A DNA stretch of 64,000 bases, from contig NC_090173.1 in assembly GCF_024679245.1 (NCBI RefSeq), positions 10,179,428 through 10,243,427 on the forward strand. The letters run 5' to 3'. Below the pieces are notes generated by a model that was given only the letters and a program-made list of their open reading frames with translations, was not told the DNA's origin and ran no database searches. A program made the position numbers and the translations under genes. This document shows positions 1-12,137 of the stretch, piece after piece. The stretch is from Pseudorasbora parva. Taxonomy: Eukaryota; Chordata; Actinopteri; Cypriniformes; Gobionidae. Each line of letters opens with the position of its first letter. The stretch's first letter is position 1.

Positions 1-260
1 TAAAGGGTCTGTGAGTCTGTCCGCTGAGGATTAGACTGTGACAGAGCAACCAGGTTCTGAGTCTCCATGTGAGAGTCAAACAGTTCACCAAGTTCTGAGT
101 CTTCATGCAAGAGACAAACAGTTCACCAGGTTCTGAGTCTGTCCGCCGAGGATTAGGCTGTGACAGAGCAACCGAGTTCTGAGCCTCTGGTTTAACCAGA
201 GAGACAACACAAGATCCGAGGATCTGAATCTACAGTTTGTGAGGCAGTGACAGATACGAC
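1..260. repeat. Degenerate tandem repeat
   Basis: A block of about 55 bp containing 'gtctgtccgc.gaggatta' and 'gtgacagagcaacc' occurs near 11-64 and again near 130-187. Between the copies, the phrase 'caaacagttcacca.gttctgagtct' is also duplicated. The repeated 'gttctgagtct' suggests a minisatellite-like tract with a higher-order period of roughly 120 bp, cut by the window edge. I do not recognise the family; it could be part of an LTR or a 3' UTR. Confidence 0.5.
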
Positions 261-1602
261 AACGTTCTGAGCCTCAAACCTTCACTTCAAGGTTCCTTCG
301 TCTGCGTGTTCCAGATTAAGGACCTTCTGCACCTACTTCAGGGCCTCATTTTGTTCCAGATTTTAGGACCCTTTGGTACCCCAGGACATCAGTATCCCAC
401 AGACCTTCGTGTTCAAGGCTGTTGAAACGGATTCCAGCTCCTTTCTTCACTGCATTGTCTCCCAGCAAAACTATTGGAAGAAGTCATCATCATCGGACTG
501 CTTACTCAACCACGTGGAACGTAAATATCACTTAACCAAATCTCTTTCTAGAGACCTTGGCATTGTTGTATATTATCAGTATATGATTTTCTAATTTACA
601 TTAGAGGTAATATAACTGATGCTAGTTAATAACAAATAATCTTTCATTTATTTGTTTAATGCATAATAAGGTTCTTCACCTTAATTTCAGAGAAACAACA
701 GTTTATCTTTCCATAAGATAACGTAACTCTTCTATAGCCACACTCAACTTACTCACATGTATTTTATGCATTTTACGCACTTTATTCCTTTATCATTCAT
801 TGTATTCAGTTAGAAGTTGTGTTAATTGTTCTGTTTATCTTTTGTTAATAAAATCTATTTTATTACAATTGTGTCTTCCTTGTGCTGATAAAGCAGAAAA
901 GGCTCTACAAGTTAGAAATCTCACCAATCTTTCAGATAAATCAGCTGACCAACTCTCCCCACTTTACATTCATTATAAATGACTGGGCAGCCTCCTGTGC
1001 GGAGTGTTCTCATACAGCCAAGGTAAAAGGCCTTGACTAGGGTCCCAAACTAACAGGGGGGAAGGTGGTCATCTGATGTACTCATCACCACACCTTAAGT
1101 GACGTATGATCCAAATTCACAACATCAGCGGTGACGTGAGTACCAATCACTCTGTTACTTAGTGTCCTTGGGTGGACAAAAGTAAAAATCACTACAAGAC
1201 ATAATTTTGTTAATGTGAGGTCCTGGTCAAAAGTTATAATCTTAAAGCTATTTGAAATTATACTATTGGTTTTACTATTGTCGTGATGTGAGTTCCTGAA
1301 ATTGTGACCAGGGATGTTGAGAATCTCTTCAGTCAGTGTAACACATATTATTGTTTAATTTCAGTGATAAACAAAAAAAAATAAATCTATATTATTTTAA
1401 TAATATCATAATTACAATCCTGAGAGAGAAAGAAAACTATCAAATACAATGAATAAATAAAATCGAATAAAATGAAACCATCTGCTAATACGGCTAAGTT
1501 TAAGATAAAAAGCAATGACACAATCAAATCAATACTGAATGAGATTCTGTGAGAATGGAACTGAATAAAATTCATCTATTATTATTGTGTCTGTTAAACA
1601 GA
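261..1602. other. Unassigned region upstream of the GTPase pseudogene
   Basis: No convincing coding region. Small ORFs at 373-594 and 800-982 have no recognisable domain. A run of AATAAA-like signals near 848-856, followed by 'gtgtcttccttgtg', looks like the polyadenylation part of an LTR or a gene 3' end, but I could not find matching ends. The stretch just before 1603 reads as a splice acceptor (pyrimidine-rich, then 'aaacag'), so 1,300-1,602 is probably intron of the GTPase pseudogene. Confidence 0.4.
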
Positions 1603-4600
1603 GAGAAAAGGACATTGGACAACACTTACAGCCACAAAAGACTGAGAAAGAAAACATAGAGCATCTATTTCAAAGACTTATTCACAGGAAAGATAAACTA
1701 AGAGCTGGAGAAATTCTTCAGATAACTGATCATTCATTACAGTCCCATGAATCCTGTGATGAAGAGGAACTGGTTTTGAGTTTCATACAAAACTACTGAT
1801 GATGAACTACAGAGCAAGATATATTCATCTTAATATCAATGAATAGGATTGTACAAAACAAGGAGACTCTGACCTATCTGAAGACAGTAGTGATATATTT
1901 AAAGCAATAGCGTTCTCTAAAGAAGGAGCAAGTCAATCTGAGCGAATCCACCCGATGGATGTTCAGATGGCCGTGTTTCATTGTGCTGATGGTTTCATGA
2001 AGCAGCTGATGGTCACTAAACTGTCCCAGTGTCAGTACGCTCTGCCTCTGCTTGTTCCTGATCCATTCACAAGAGAGATTTAGTTTCCTCTCTGGACATT
2101 CAGACAAATCAACAAGAGCTGGAAGAAAAACAGCAATGATAAAATCATCAGTCAAACCCAGCCAATCTATAAGGCACAAACTCCAATGGTGTCTTTCTTC
2201 CGGTTTGGCTCTATGTCTTCATCCAAGTCTCAGCTGATGAACAGTCTGATCAATGAGAAACACAACACGTTCTTCCACAGGAACTGCCCAGACATCAGCA
2301 GAACCAGAGTCCTGATGGATGGGGTGGTGGAGATCGCCTGGTTCTGCCCCTCTGGGAAAAACACGGATAAATTCACTGACTGTGTTGCGTTCTGTAATTT
2401 ACACATGATGCTGGAGACCATGAGAAACAGCTGCAGAACCTCACTGAAATGGCCTCAGTTAATGTTGTTCTTCTACCACAACTGGACAAGAATGACAGAA
2501 GTTCAGCAATAATTCAAAACCTGTACACAAACGGAAAGCCACTCATTTGTCTTTTTACAGGAGATGAATCTACTGTGATGAAAATAAATAAAGGGAAATT
2601 CAAGATTGGTCTGAAGGACAGAAATCTGTCAGATGTATCTGAAGAACTCAGAAGAGCAATAAATGATTGTCTCTCAGAATCATCTTCTTCTTTCAGCCTT
2701 GAAGATGTGTCCAAACACACAGGCATCAGAGTAGATGAGGAAGAGGATGATGACTGCAAGAGAGGAAGAGCAGCAGCACAGCAGATGATGAGTTTACTGG
2801 AGAAGAAACATCTGACAGAAATCAAAGAATCATTTATGCCCTGTCAGGGGAAACTGTGGCATCAGTGGTGTGAGAACAAAGAACTACATCGACCTCGAGG
2901 AGATGACACAGATGAAAAAAAAAACATCAGTGGAAAACGGGTTGAATAAAATCCGTGAACAGCAGCATAAATCGGACATATGTGAGTTTATTAAGCTATT
3001 TATTGAAGAAATGAACTCAGACACTGAACATGAGAAGATGTTTTTTCTGAAATATCTTGGACTCCTTCTTGATGAATATATCTCAACTGATCTTTCTGAT
3101 CTACTCCAGGAGTATAATGAAAAGTGGTCAACAGTTGTAAAACTGAAAGAGAGTCATGATAAATCTGAGCAGTTCAAGACTGAACAAGCTGAACTTGAGA
3201 GAATATCTGAGGATCTTCAAGCTGCATCCTTTGGTTTGGAGCACATCATGAGGGAGATTGGTCAGATCTATGAATCATGTTCATCTGTGAAGAAGAACAA
3301 GAAAGACCTGATCTTTAACTTCTCATCTCTCCCAAGTCTTGCAGCAGAGATGATGATCTCTGGATTTCCACTGGAGCTGATGGATGGAGATGCTGCTCAT
3401 GTTCCTCTGGTCTGGATCTCTGCCGTTCTTGATCAACTCATCCAGAAACTGGGAGACCAGAGAGTCTTTGTGCTGTCAGTTTTAGGGCTTTTGAGCTCTG
3501 GGAAATCCACCATGCTCAATGCCATGTTTGGACTCCAGTTTGCCGTCAGTGCTGGCAGGTGCACCAGAGGAGCTTTCATGCAGCTGGTCAAAGTGTCAAA
3601 GGAGATGAAAACACAGATGAACTTTGACTATATTCTGGTTGTTGATACGGAGGGGCTTCGTGCTCTAGAACTGGCTGGAAGATCAACCCGACATCATGAC
3701 AATGAGTTAGCCACATTTGTTGTTGGTCTTGGAAATCTGACATTAATTAACATCTTTGGCGAAAACCCGTCTGAGATGCAGGACATTCTTCAGATTGTTG
3801 TTCAGGCCTTCATGAGGATGAAAAAGACCAGCCTGAATTCCAGCTGTGTGTTTGTGCATCAGAACGTCTCAGACGTCACAGCTGGAGAAAGAAATATGGA
3901 GGGAAGGAGACGACTGCAGAAGACACTGGATGAGATGACAAAACTTGCTGCTGAAGAGGAAGACAGCGATGCTGAATGTTTCAGAGATGTCATTAGATTT
4001 GATGTTCATGATGATGTGAAGTATTTTACTCAGCTCTAGGAGGACAGCCCACCGATGGCAACACCAAACCCGAACTACTGCAAGAACGTACAAGAACTAA
4101 AGAAATCAATTATGTCTCATGCCCCAAAATCACATGGAATGATTCTGAAAGACTTAAAAGTTCATATTAAAGATCTCTGGGAGGCTTTACTGAATGAGCG
4201 ATTCGTCTTCAGCTTCAGGAATTCTCTGGATATTTCAGCCTACAGGAAACTGGAGAGAAAATACAACAAGTGGACCTGGTGTCTTCGCAGTGCCATGAGG
4301 GAAACTGAGAACAAACTACTCAACCAAATAGAAAAGAAAGTAATTCATGAGGTGGCGGCAACTGATTTTCAAAGAGAACTGAAGGAGACAAGTGAAGAAG
4401 TGGAGAAATCAATGTCTAAATTCTTTGAAAAATATAAAGATATACTGATTCAGTGGAAAACATCATTTAAAATCAAAATCATTTATGTTCAGGAAAACAT
4501 TGTGAGAGAAACAAAGAGGAAATTGAATGAGTTTCTTCAGCAGCGAGACATGAAGAAAGAGATGGATGCTCAGAGGACAAATCATGAAAACACTCTCTTT

Positions 4601-6113
4601 GAAAGGAGCAAAGAATTTGCCTTAAAACTCAAAAGACAAAGCAAAAGATGAAGACACTCTCAAGAAAGAGTTTTGATTTGTTTTGGGAAAAGAGCGTGAA
4701 GAAGATCATACCAGACATTCCTTCAATCAGAGACATTGACATAATGAGAGATGTGAGAGAGATCCTCAGTGACATCTATGGAAGTGTTTCTGTAGACCAC
4801 CGAAAGGAGAGCAGGGATATCTTTACTGTGCAGAATTATTCAGATTACATAAAGATAAAGAAGTCCAGTGGATTTACAGGAGCTTTCACAATCACCTACA
4901 GATCAACTAAGCAGACGTTTTGTTTCATTCTATCTAAAGATATTGAAGCCCAAATAAGATCATTAGTCACAAATATTGCTCAGCATACAGACACAATGAT
5001 CATGTCATCTAACATTTCTAAGATGGGCTACAACATCAGCTGCATTCAACAACTCATAGATTACATCAAGGCAAGAGTAATGCAACATGAGGAAGTGTCA
5101 GTGCAATTTGTGTTCAAGAATGAATTCTTAATGGATTTGGTTCTTTCCATTTGTAAGAGAGCAAAGTCGACGATCACTGACCAACACAGATTGTTCAGGG
5201 AAGCCAACGATCCTGTAATATATGTTGAGAAGAAGAGAGAAGAGTACTATAGTATTTTTTAAAAATATCTCAATGGAGCCGCTTCAGCTGCCATTTTTGG
5301 TGAGATCATCTGTCAGAAACTGAAAGAGCCCATTGAGCAGTGCGTTTACAAGAAGACTGCCAGAGAACTGGCTGGTGAAATGAGATCAAACTTTGAATCA
5401 CTGAATGGAAACAGATCTAATATGGAGAAACACATCCTGAAGACACTGGCAGAAGAGGAGGACTTTGTCAAATACATGAACTACATTCATTATCCCAGGG
5501 ATCACTTGAAGAGTTTCATCAGAGATGAAGTCAGTCAGTACATCACTGATAAGTTCAGCATAAGTGTTTTACCAAAGATGAAGGAGAACATTGAACTCCT
5601 GCAGCAGAAGATCATGAAAGCAGCTCATGAATCTACTGAACATGTTGAAGAGAACAGCGGAGATGTTGGTTTGTGGTTGAAGAGTTTCACACAGCGGCTC
5701 TCAGATGAGCTGATCTTTTCTGAAAAAGACCTCATTGGAGTGAAACATGATGATGTTGATGATTTCAACCTCCTAGAAGATGTGATAAGACAAGAAATTC
5801 CTGCTATTAGAATACAACAAACCTGTATACTAACATCTGCACATCAGTGGTGGCGAGTAGTCGCTCTTTTTATCCTAATGCCTCAGATGATACAGTAATC
5901 TGTCGAGAATACAGAAAGGCAGGAGGAGTTTATGCTGACTGGAGCATCACCCCTGACTGCTCTGAGCTGCCCAACTGGAAGTGGTTTGTGTGCAGATTCC
6001 AGAAAGATCTGGAAAAATACTACAAGAAAACATTTGAGGGGAAGGGGAAGATTTCAGATGAATGGAGAAAATACACAAAAGAGGAAGCTCTTGAAAGTTT
6101 ACATATTTTTTAA
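1603..6113 (+). pseudogene. Interferon-induced very large GTPase (VLIG/GVIN-like), pseudogene
   Basis: VLIG proteins are giant interferon-inducible cytosolic/nuclear GTPases whose coding sequence lies mostly in one huge exon. Fragments here line up in order with that family. The P-loop GLLSSGKS is at about 3485-3508 and the G3 motif DTEG at about 3643-3654, inside a well-kept G domain (2870-4039). A coiled-coil-rich C-terminal half follows, ending in the family's usual tail near 6113. The exon starts after a plausible acceptor at 1602. Lesions seen: a 1-bp loss near 1792; TAG at 2081-2083; a frameshift near 2403-2411; an extra A in the A-run near 2910-2920; TAG at 4037-4039 where I expect Trp; extra bases in the homopolymers at 4631-4634 and 4671-4674; TAA at 5260-5262; and a frame-breaking deletion near 5814 that removes what I recall as a Cys-rich segment. 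Retention of a splice acceptor suggests a duplicated gene rather than a retrocopy. Confidence 0.9.
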
Positions 6114-6770
6114 AACTATTCTAGTCACTTCATAAAATGATTTTAGAGTCACTGTAGTGAGATGGGTTTTGTAACGACGTCTTTAGTGCCTTTATGGGTC
6201 TTGAGAGAGGAAATGACATTGGTGCCAATGAAGGCCTTTCTGAGCCATCGGATTTCAACACTAATATCTTCATCTGTGTCTGAAGATGAATGACTCAACA
6301 CCTAAGAAATACTGATTAAAAGAGAAAATCTGAAACTCTATTTGTATCTTACAATACTGATCAAACAAGTTAAGTCCAGTCAACAATATTATGGTTAAGT
6401 ACCCAACAATAATTTATGTAAATTCGCACATTTGGTATATTGAAATTAAGTTTGCATACATTGAATTCTTTGAGATCTGCACATTCTACAAGGAATTCTG
6501 TCATGCAGCGGATGACCACCTCTTGTCATATCAACAGGACAATGTTCATCCTAAAAGAAAAAAATAATTAATGATATCTCCTTTAAGGGCTGTGACATTT
6601 ACCAAACATGCTCTAAAAAGTGCCAATAGCAACACCCTGGGCTAAACAATCAAAAGCTAACCAATCAAAATCAACCAAAAATAAACAGCGCATTTTAGAT
6701 AAGTAAAATATGTGAAAAATAATGCTTTTTCCTTTTAAATTTTCTGAAGAAAACCAGATTGAAGGTTTAC
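6114..6770. other. Intergenic, nothing recognised
   Basis: AT-rich sequence after the end of the GTPase pseudogene. It could contain its 3' UTR. No ORF, RNA gene or repeat ends recognised. Confidence 0.5.
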
Positions 6771-7280
6771 TTACATTTACATTTACATTTACATTTAATC
6801 ATTTAGCAGACGCTTTTATCCAAAGCGACTTACAAAAAAGGGGAGAGTAATAGAAGCAACGGAACAGACAAGGCCAAAAACCTGTAAGAGCTGTAAGAAA
6901 TCTCAATTAATTAGCACAATACACAACAATTTTTTTTTTTTTTTTTTAAGACAGACATCTACAACAAAAACTCACGTCCGCAAAGTGCCGAACACTAGAT
7001 TTTGATAGCTAAGATAGCTACAACCCATTAGGACTAAGGCTGTTGCCCCAGCTGTTGTCGTTAATGCAGATTCAGTGGCCCAATGGGTTGGTTTTGTATT
7101 CTAGCTAAACGCGCAGCAATAGCCATCTACAACAAAAACTCACGTACGCAATATACAGAACACTGGATTCTGATAGTTATGATAACTATGTAACATACCC
7201 GCCTGAAGGCACAAATCCGGATGAGAGACGTAGATCCAGGAGTGTGCACTTTTGGTCGTTGCTGTGGTGATCAGTAAGTG

Positions 7281-9878
7281 CTATTCTGTATTGGTCAAGT
7301 GCAAATGGAAAAGATGTGTCTTAAGATGTTTTTTAAGAATGGCTACAGACTCGGCAGCATTCTGGATCAGCTGCAAGGGTTTGATAGTGCATGCTGGAAG
7401 CCCAGCCAGAAGAGCATTACAATAATCCAGTCTGGAGAGAACAAGAGCTTGAACCAGGAGTTGTGCAGCCTGTTCTGATAGGAAGGGTCTAATCTTTCTA
7501 ATGTTGTATAAAGCAAATCTGCAGGACCGGGCTGTTGCAGTAATGTGGTCAGTGAAGTTTAACTGGTCATCAATCACAACTCCAAGGTTTCTTGCTGTCC
7601 TTGATGGAGTTATGGTCGATGAACCAAGCTGAATGGAGAAATTTTGATGAAGTGCTGGGTTGGTTGAGAAAACAAGTAATTCTGTCTTAGCAAGATTGAG
7701 TTTAAGATGATGCTCTTTCATCCAGTCAGAAATGTCTGTCAGACAGGCAGCGATACGAACACTGACTGTAGGATCATCTGGTTGAAATGAGAAGTAGAGT
7801 TGAGTGTCATCCGCATAGCAGTGATAGGAGAAGCCGTGTTTCTGAATGACAGAACCTAATGATGACATGTAGATGGAGAAGAGAAGTGGTCCAAGGACTG
7901 AGCCCTGTGGAACCCCAGTAGCTAGATTATGAGACTTAGACACTTCACCTCTCCATGACACCCTGTAGGACCTACCAGAGAGGTAAGACCTGAACCACTG
8001 GAGAGCAGATCCTGAGATCCCCGTCCTCTTAAGTGTTGACAGGAGGATCTGGTGGTTAACTGTGTCAAAAGCAGCAGACAGATCCAGCAGAATGAGCACT
8101 GAGGATTTGGAAGCTGCTTTTGCCAGTCTCAGTGCCTCAGTTACCGAGAGCAAGGCAGTCTCAGTCGAATGGCCGCTTTTGAAGCCGGATTGGTTTTTGT
8201 CTAGGAGGTTGTCCCGTTCAAGAAACATAGAGAGTTTATTGAACACAACTCGCTCAAGGGTCTTTGCAATGAAAGGCAGAAGGGATACCGGTCGGTAGTT
8301 TTCTAAAAGTGCTGGATTCAGAGAGGGTTTCTTAAGCAGTGGGGTTACCCGAGCCTGCTTAAATGCTGTGGGAAAGGTGCCCGTGTGAAGAGAAGTGTTG
8401 ACAATGTGAGTGAGTGCAGGAGTGATTGAAGAAGAAATAGCCTGAAGGAGGTGAGTGGGAATAGGATCAAGCGGACAGGTAGTAGGGTGATTGGAAAGGA
8501 TGAGTTTAGAAATATCTGCCTCGAAGAGTGGAGAGAAGGATGGAAGCGTGTTCGTGTTAGTTGTTGAGATGTGCGTGTCAGTTAGTGATGAGGAGAACTG
8601 TTTGCTAATGAGAGCTGTTTTGTTGGTGAAAAATGATGCAAAGTCATCAGCTGTAAGAGTTGATGAAGGAGGGGGAGGAGGTGGACAAAGGAGAGAGGAG
8701 AATGTTTTAAAGAGTTGGCGAGAGTCAGAGCAATTGTTGATTTTGTTGTGGTAGTATGTTGTTTTAGCAGTGGAGACATTTGTAGAGAAAGAAGAGAGAA
8801 GAGACTGATAAAAGGCAAGGTCAGTATTGTTTTTAGATTTATGCCATTTCCTCTCTGCCGCCCTGAGTCCAGAGCGATGTTCACGGAGAACTTCAGACAG
8901 CCAGGGGGCAGATGGGGTGGGGCGGGCTGGTCTGGATGAAAGGGGGCAAAAAATGTCTAAGGAGGATGTTAGAGTGGAGCAAAGAGTGTCGGTAGCACTG
9001 TTAGTGTCCAGTGCTGAGAACTGAGCAGGTGGAGGGAGTGAAGATGAAACCATAGTGGATAGGCGAGAGGGAGAGAGTGAGCGTAGATTACGCCGAAAGG
9101 TAATCTGTGTAGGAGTACGTTTTGTATCAGGAGTCAGTATGAGGTTAAGAGTGATGAGAAAGTGGTCTGAGGTGTGTAATGGAGTAACTAAAGTGTTGTC
9201 TGTGGAGCAGTTGCGTGTGTAGACCAGGTCTAATTGGTTACCTGATCTGTGAGTAGCCGTAGTAGATACTAACTTAAGGTCAAATGAAGTCAGTAGAGTG
9301 CTGAAGTCTGCAGCTAGGTGTTTATCAAGATGGATGTTGAAGTCGCCAAGCAGAATCAGTGGAGTGCCATCCTCAGGGAAGCTAGAAAGTAACACATCCA
9401 ACTCCTCCACAAAGCTACAGAGGTGACCTGGAGGACGATAGACCACTACCACATGGATTTTAACAGGGTGAGTAATAGTGATTGAGTGCGATTCAAATGA
9501 ATTGGCCGGTAGAGACGGTAATGGATCAAATTTCCAATCATTTGAGATAAGCAAACCAGTACCCCCACCCCTCCCAATAGGCAGAGGAGTGTGTGAAAAA
9601 GTATAATTGCTTGAGAGGGCTGCAGGAGTGGCAGTGTCCTCTGGTTTGATCCAGGTCTCAGTTAGGGCCATGAGGCTAAGCTGAGAATGAGTCCCAATAG
9701 ATGAAATAAAGTCTGCTTTGTTTACAGCCGACTGGCAATTCCAGAGACCAATTGGAATAAAGAGTAAAGTAGCAGAGGATGTTAGGATATAGCGCAAATT
9801 ATTAGGATTACGGCGTCTCGTGCATACGGAGCGTGATTTACGAGTGTTAGTAATTATAGTTGAGATTTGAAAGCACAT
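7281..9878 (-). CDS. L2 LINE ORF: endonuclease-reverse transcriptase (865 codons)
   Basis: Encodes the retrotransposition enzyme that nicks target DNA and reverse transcribes LINE RNA in the nucleus. An apurinic-type endonuclease spans about residues 44-250: Asn48, TETW with Glu74, GDFN at 178-181, SDH at 237-239. A linker follows, then reverse transcriptase at about 480-790 with 'SAAFDTV', '[10 protein letters not shown]' and the catalytic YADD at 688-691. The frame is open throughout. The C-terminus is odd: residue 842 runs straight into 'ESVAILKKHLKTHLF'. Compared with the other L2 copy in this window (minus, 39209-38520), about 97 residues are missing in frame. All catalytic motifs remain. 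The annotated start is the first ATG of the frame and is not independently supported. Confidence 0.85.
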   Translation of the reverse strand: MCFQISTIITNTRKSRSVCTRRRNPNNLRYILTSSATLLFIPIGLWNCQSAVNKADFISSIGTHSQLSLMALTETWIKPEDTATPAALSSNYTFSHTPLPIGRGGGTGLLISNDWKFDPLPSLPANSFESHSITITHPVKIHVVVVYRPPGHLCSFVEELDVLLSSFPEDGTPLILLGDFNIHLDKHLAADFSTLLTSFDLKLVSTTATHRSGNQLDLVYTRNCSTDNTLVTPLHTSDHFLITLNLILTPDTKRTPTQITFRRNLRSLSPSRLSTMVSSSLPPPAQFSALDTNSATDTLCSTLTSSLDIFCPLSSRPARPTPSAPWLSEVLREHRSGLRAAERKWHKSKNNTDLAFYQSLLSSFSTNVSTAKTTYYHNKINNCSDSRQLFKTFSSLLCPPPPPPSSTLTADDFASFFTNKTALISKQFSSSLTDTHISTTNTNTLPSFSPLFEADISKLILSNHPTTCPLDPIPTHLLQAISSSITPALTHIVNTSLHTGTFPTAFKQARVTPLLKKPSLNPALLENYRPVSLLPFIAKTLERVVFNKLSMFLERDNLLDKNQSGFKSGHSTETALLSVTEALRLAKAASKSSVLILLDLSAAFDTVNHQILLSTLKRTGISGSALQWFRSYLSGRSYRVSWRGEVSKSHNLATGVPQGSVLGPLLFSIYMSSLGSVIQKHGFSYHCYADDTQLYFSFQPDDPTVSVRIAACLTDISDWMKEHHLKLNLAKTELLVFSTNPALHQNFSIQLGSSTITPSRTARNLGVVIDDQLNFTDHITATARSCRFALYNIRKIRPFLSEQAAQLLVQALVLSRLDYCNALLAGLPACTIKPLQLIQNAAESVAILKKHLKTHLFHLHLTNTE

Positions 9879-10108
9879 GGTGAAAAGGCCAGATAGGAAT
9901 TAGAGCCGAACACAAATAATGAAAAGGAAGATGATACTCAAGTGCCTTGCCGGGGTCCTTGCTCGGGAGGAGTTGCTCTGGGAAGAGTTGAAGTCTTTAC
10001 ACTCGTCGGTCTTCACACAAGGAGGGCTTCACACTGCCGCTTCCGCTGCCGCGGACTATCACGCTATTTATACTCACTTGAGTATCGTTATTGAAAGCAG
10101 CTGGGAAC

Positions 10109-11148
10109 GCCCCCAACAAACTCGCTTCCCAACGTGGCAATGACCAAACAAATGCTAACTCAACAAATGTTAACTCCCACACACACCGAGAGAATATACC
10201 AAAACTAATAATACACACCTCAGCACTACACAGACACACTTATCCAACAACAAATGAACAAACAATCAAATGAGAAAAGTTACAAACACTTACAGAGTAG
10301 TTGTCTATCAGTCAATTGAATTGCTCCTCTCTAGCCAAAATGTTTCAAACACACAAGGCTTTTAATACCTCGCTGGCCACGCCCCCAACAAACTCGCTTC
10401 CCAACGTGGCAATGACCAAACAAATGCTAACTCAACAAATGCTAACTCCCACACACACCGAGAGAATATACCAAAACTAATAATACACACCTCAGCACTA
10501 CACAGACACACTTATCCAACAACAAATGAACAAACAATCAAATGAGAAAAGTTACAAACACTTACAGAGTAGTTGTCTATCAGTCAATTGAATTGCTCCT
10601 CTCTAGCCAAAATGTTTCAAACACACAAGGCTTTTAATACCTCGCTGGCCACGCCCCCAACAAACTCGCTTCCCAACGTGGCAATGACCAAACAAATGCT
10701 AACTCAACAAATGCTAACTCCCACACACACCGAGAGAATATACCAAAACTAATAATACACACCTCAGCACTACACAGACACACTTATCCAACAACAAATG
10801 AACAAACAATCAAATGAGAAAAGTTACAAACACTTACAGAGTAGTTGTCTATCAGTCAATTGAATTGCTCCTCTCTAGCCAAAATGTTTCAAACACACAA
10901 GGCTTTTAATACCTCGCTGGCCACGCCCCCAACAAACTCGCTTCCCAACGTGGCAATGACCAAACAAATGCTAACTCAACAAATGCTAACTCCCACACAC
11001 ACCGAGAAAATATACCAAAACTAATAACACACACCTCAGCACTACACAGACACACTTATCCAACAACAAATGAACAAACAATCAAATGAGAAAAGTTACA
11101 AACACTTACAGAGTAGTTGTCTATCAGTCAATTGAATTGCTCCTCTCT
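10109..11148 (-). repeat. 272-bp tandem monomers in the LINE 5' UTR
   Basis: The phrase 'cgcccccaacaaactcgc' recurs at 10109, 10380, 10652 and 10924, giving periods of 271, 272 and 272 bp. There are three full units and one partial unit ending near 11148. Units are nearly identical. The array lies directly upstream of the LINE ORF on the minus strand, where tandem promoter monomers sit in some LINE families. Each unit contains 'ctcctctctagccaaaatg' and 'ggcttttaatacctcgctgg'. A promoter role is inferred from position only. Confidence 0.85.
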
Positions 11149-11886
11149 ACTTCAAACAAAAATAAAATTACATGTACTCACCCACATCAACCCAAACCCA
11201 TTTTTTTTTATTAAATCTGATCCACACATATGCAACAACATTGCACCTTAACATTAAGGTCCTATAGGCCCTATATATTTACATTTACGTTCATTTTACA
11301 TCAAGTAGACAACTTGGACAATTTACAACAGCTTTATCAAATATAAATTAAATATTAGTCCTTAATAAGAGTCTGAACTGTGTGCCTCTTGCTGCGAGTT
11401 GATGTTCTCAATATACTTTGAATAAAATCCCATGTTTATAATGCAATTTCATTTAATGAACAACGCGTTATGGTTATTATTGTTATATTACAAACTGTGT
11501 ATGCTGGTGAGAAAGTTAATGTGGTAACACTAAACTAAGCTTACTTCTGTAGATGGTTTATAACAGTGTCTGAAAGGTTGAAATATTCCTGTGGTGACCT
11601 AATGTCAGTGCTTCAGCCCTGACAGTTGTACCTTACACTGCATAGATGACGTTACGCATCACTGACAAACCGTCATTTACAGAAAATAAGTTTTTCATGA
11701 CCATTAGCTGTAACATCAATCTGTCAATGAACTAACGTATACATCAGTAAACACATAGCATTCACATTAACGTTACCCTGACAGTGCATACAAAGATAGA
11801 TCAAAGTGACATTACATTATCCAACTATTCAGAAACGTCCAGCTCGCCAGCCGTCATCTTGTTCCGGGTTCAAATTGATACAATGT
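11149..11886. other. Intergenic, nothing recognised
   Basis: AT-rich sequence with no supported ORF. A short 'tatatatttacatttacgttcattttaca' stretch near 11270 resembles LINE tails but lacks the rest of the motif. Confidence 0.45.
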
Positions 11887-12100
11887 TGTCAGGGTTCTGC
11901 CCTGGCAGCTCTGTCTGTTTTGTCTTTGCTTAATGTTTCTATGTTTGTGTTGTGTCTTGCATGGAACTGTCTCTCTTTGTGTCTGTCATGTGTTCCTCTT
12001 GTCCTGCCTCCTTGTTTGCCGTTACCACACCCCCTTGTTTAGTCTGGTCTAGTCCTCGTTTTACTAATTGTGCTCACCTGTTCCTCATGTGCTCTGCTCC

Positions 12101-12137
<37 letters not shown>

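Larger units (their letters stand above)
6771..11148 (-). mobile_element. L2-type LINE (copy A), near full length
   Basis: Non-LTR retrotransposon read leftwards. From its 5' end it has a tandem-repeat 5' UTR (11148 to about 9990), a single long ORF (9878-7281), and a 3' UTR ending in the teleost tail that holds 'agcgtctgctaaatgatt' as read on the minus strand. The tail finishes in an ATGTAA-type simple repeat at 6771-6797. The 3' UTR contains an imperfect duplication of about 170 bp ('catctacaacaaaaactcacgt' near 6957 and 7126). A second copy of the same 3' UTR occurs on the plus strand at 47577-50985, which supports the family boundary. Clean target duplications were not found. Confidence 0.85.

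Noticed and set aside
10109..11148. Regular direct repeats suggesting a CRISPR-like array
   Set aside because: Units are 272 bp with no separate spacers, sit in a LINE 5' UTR, and the genome is a vertebrate.
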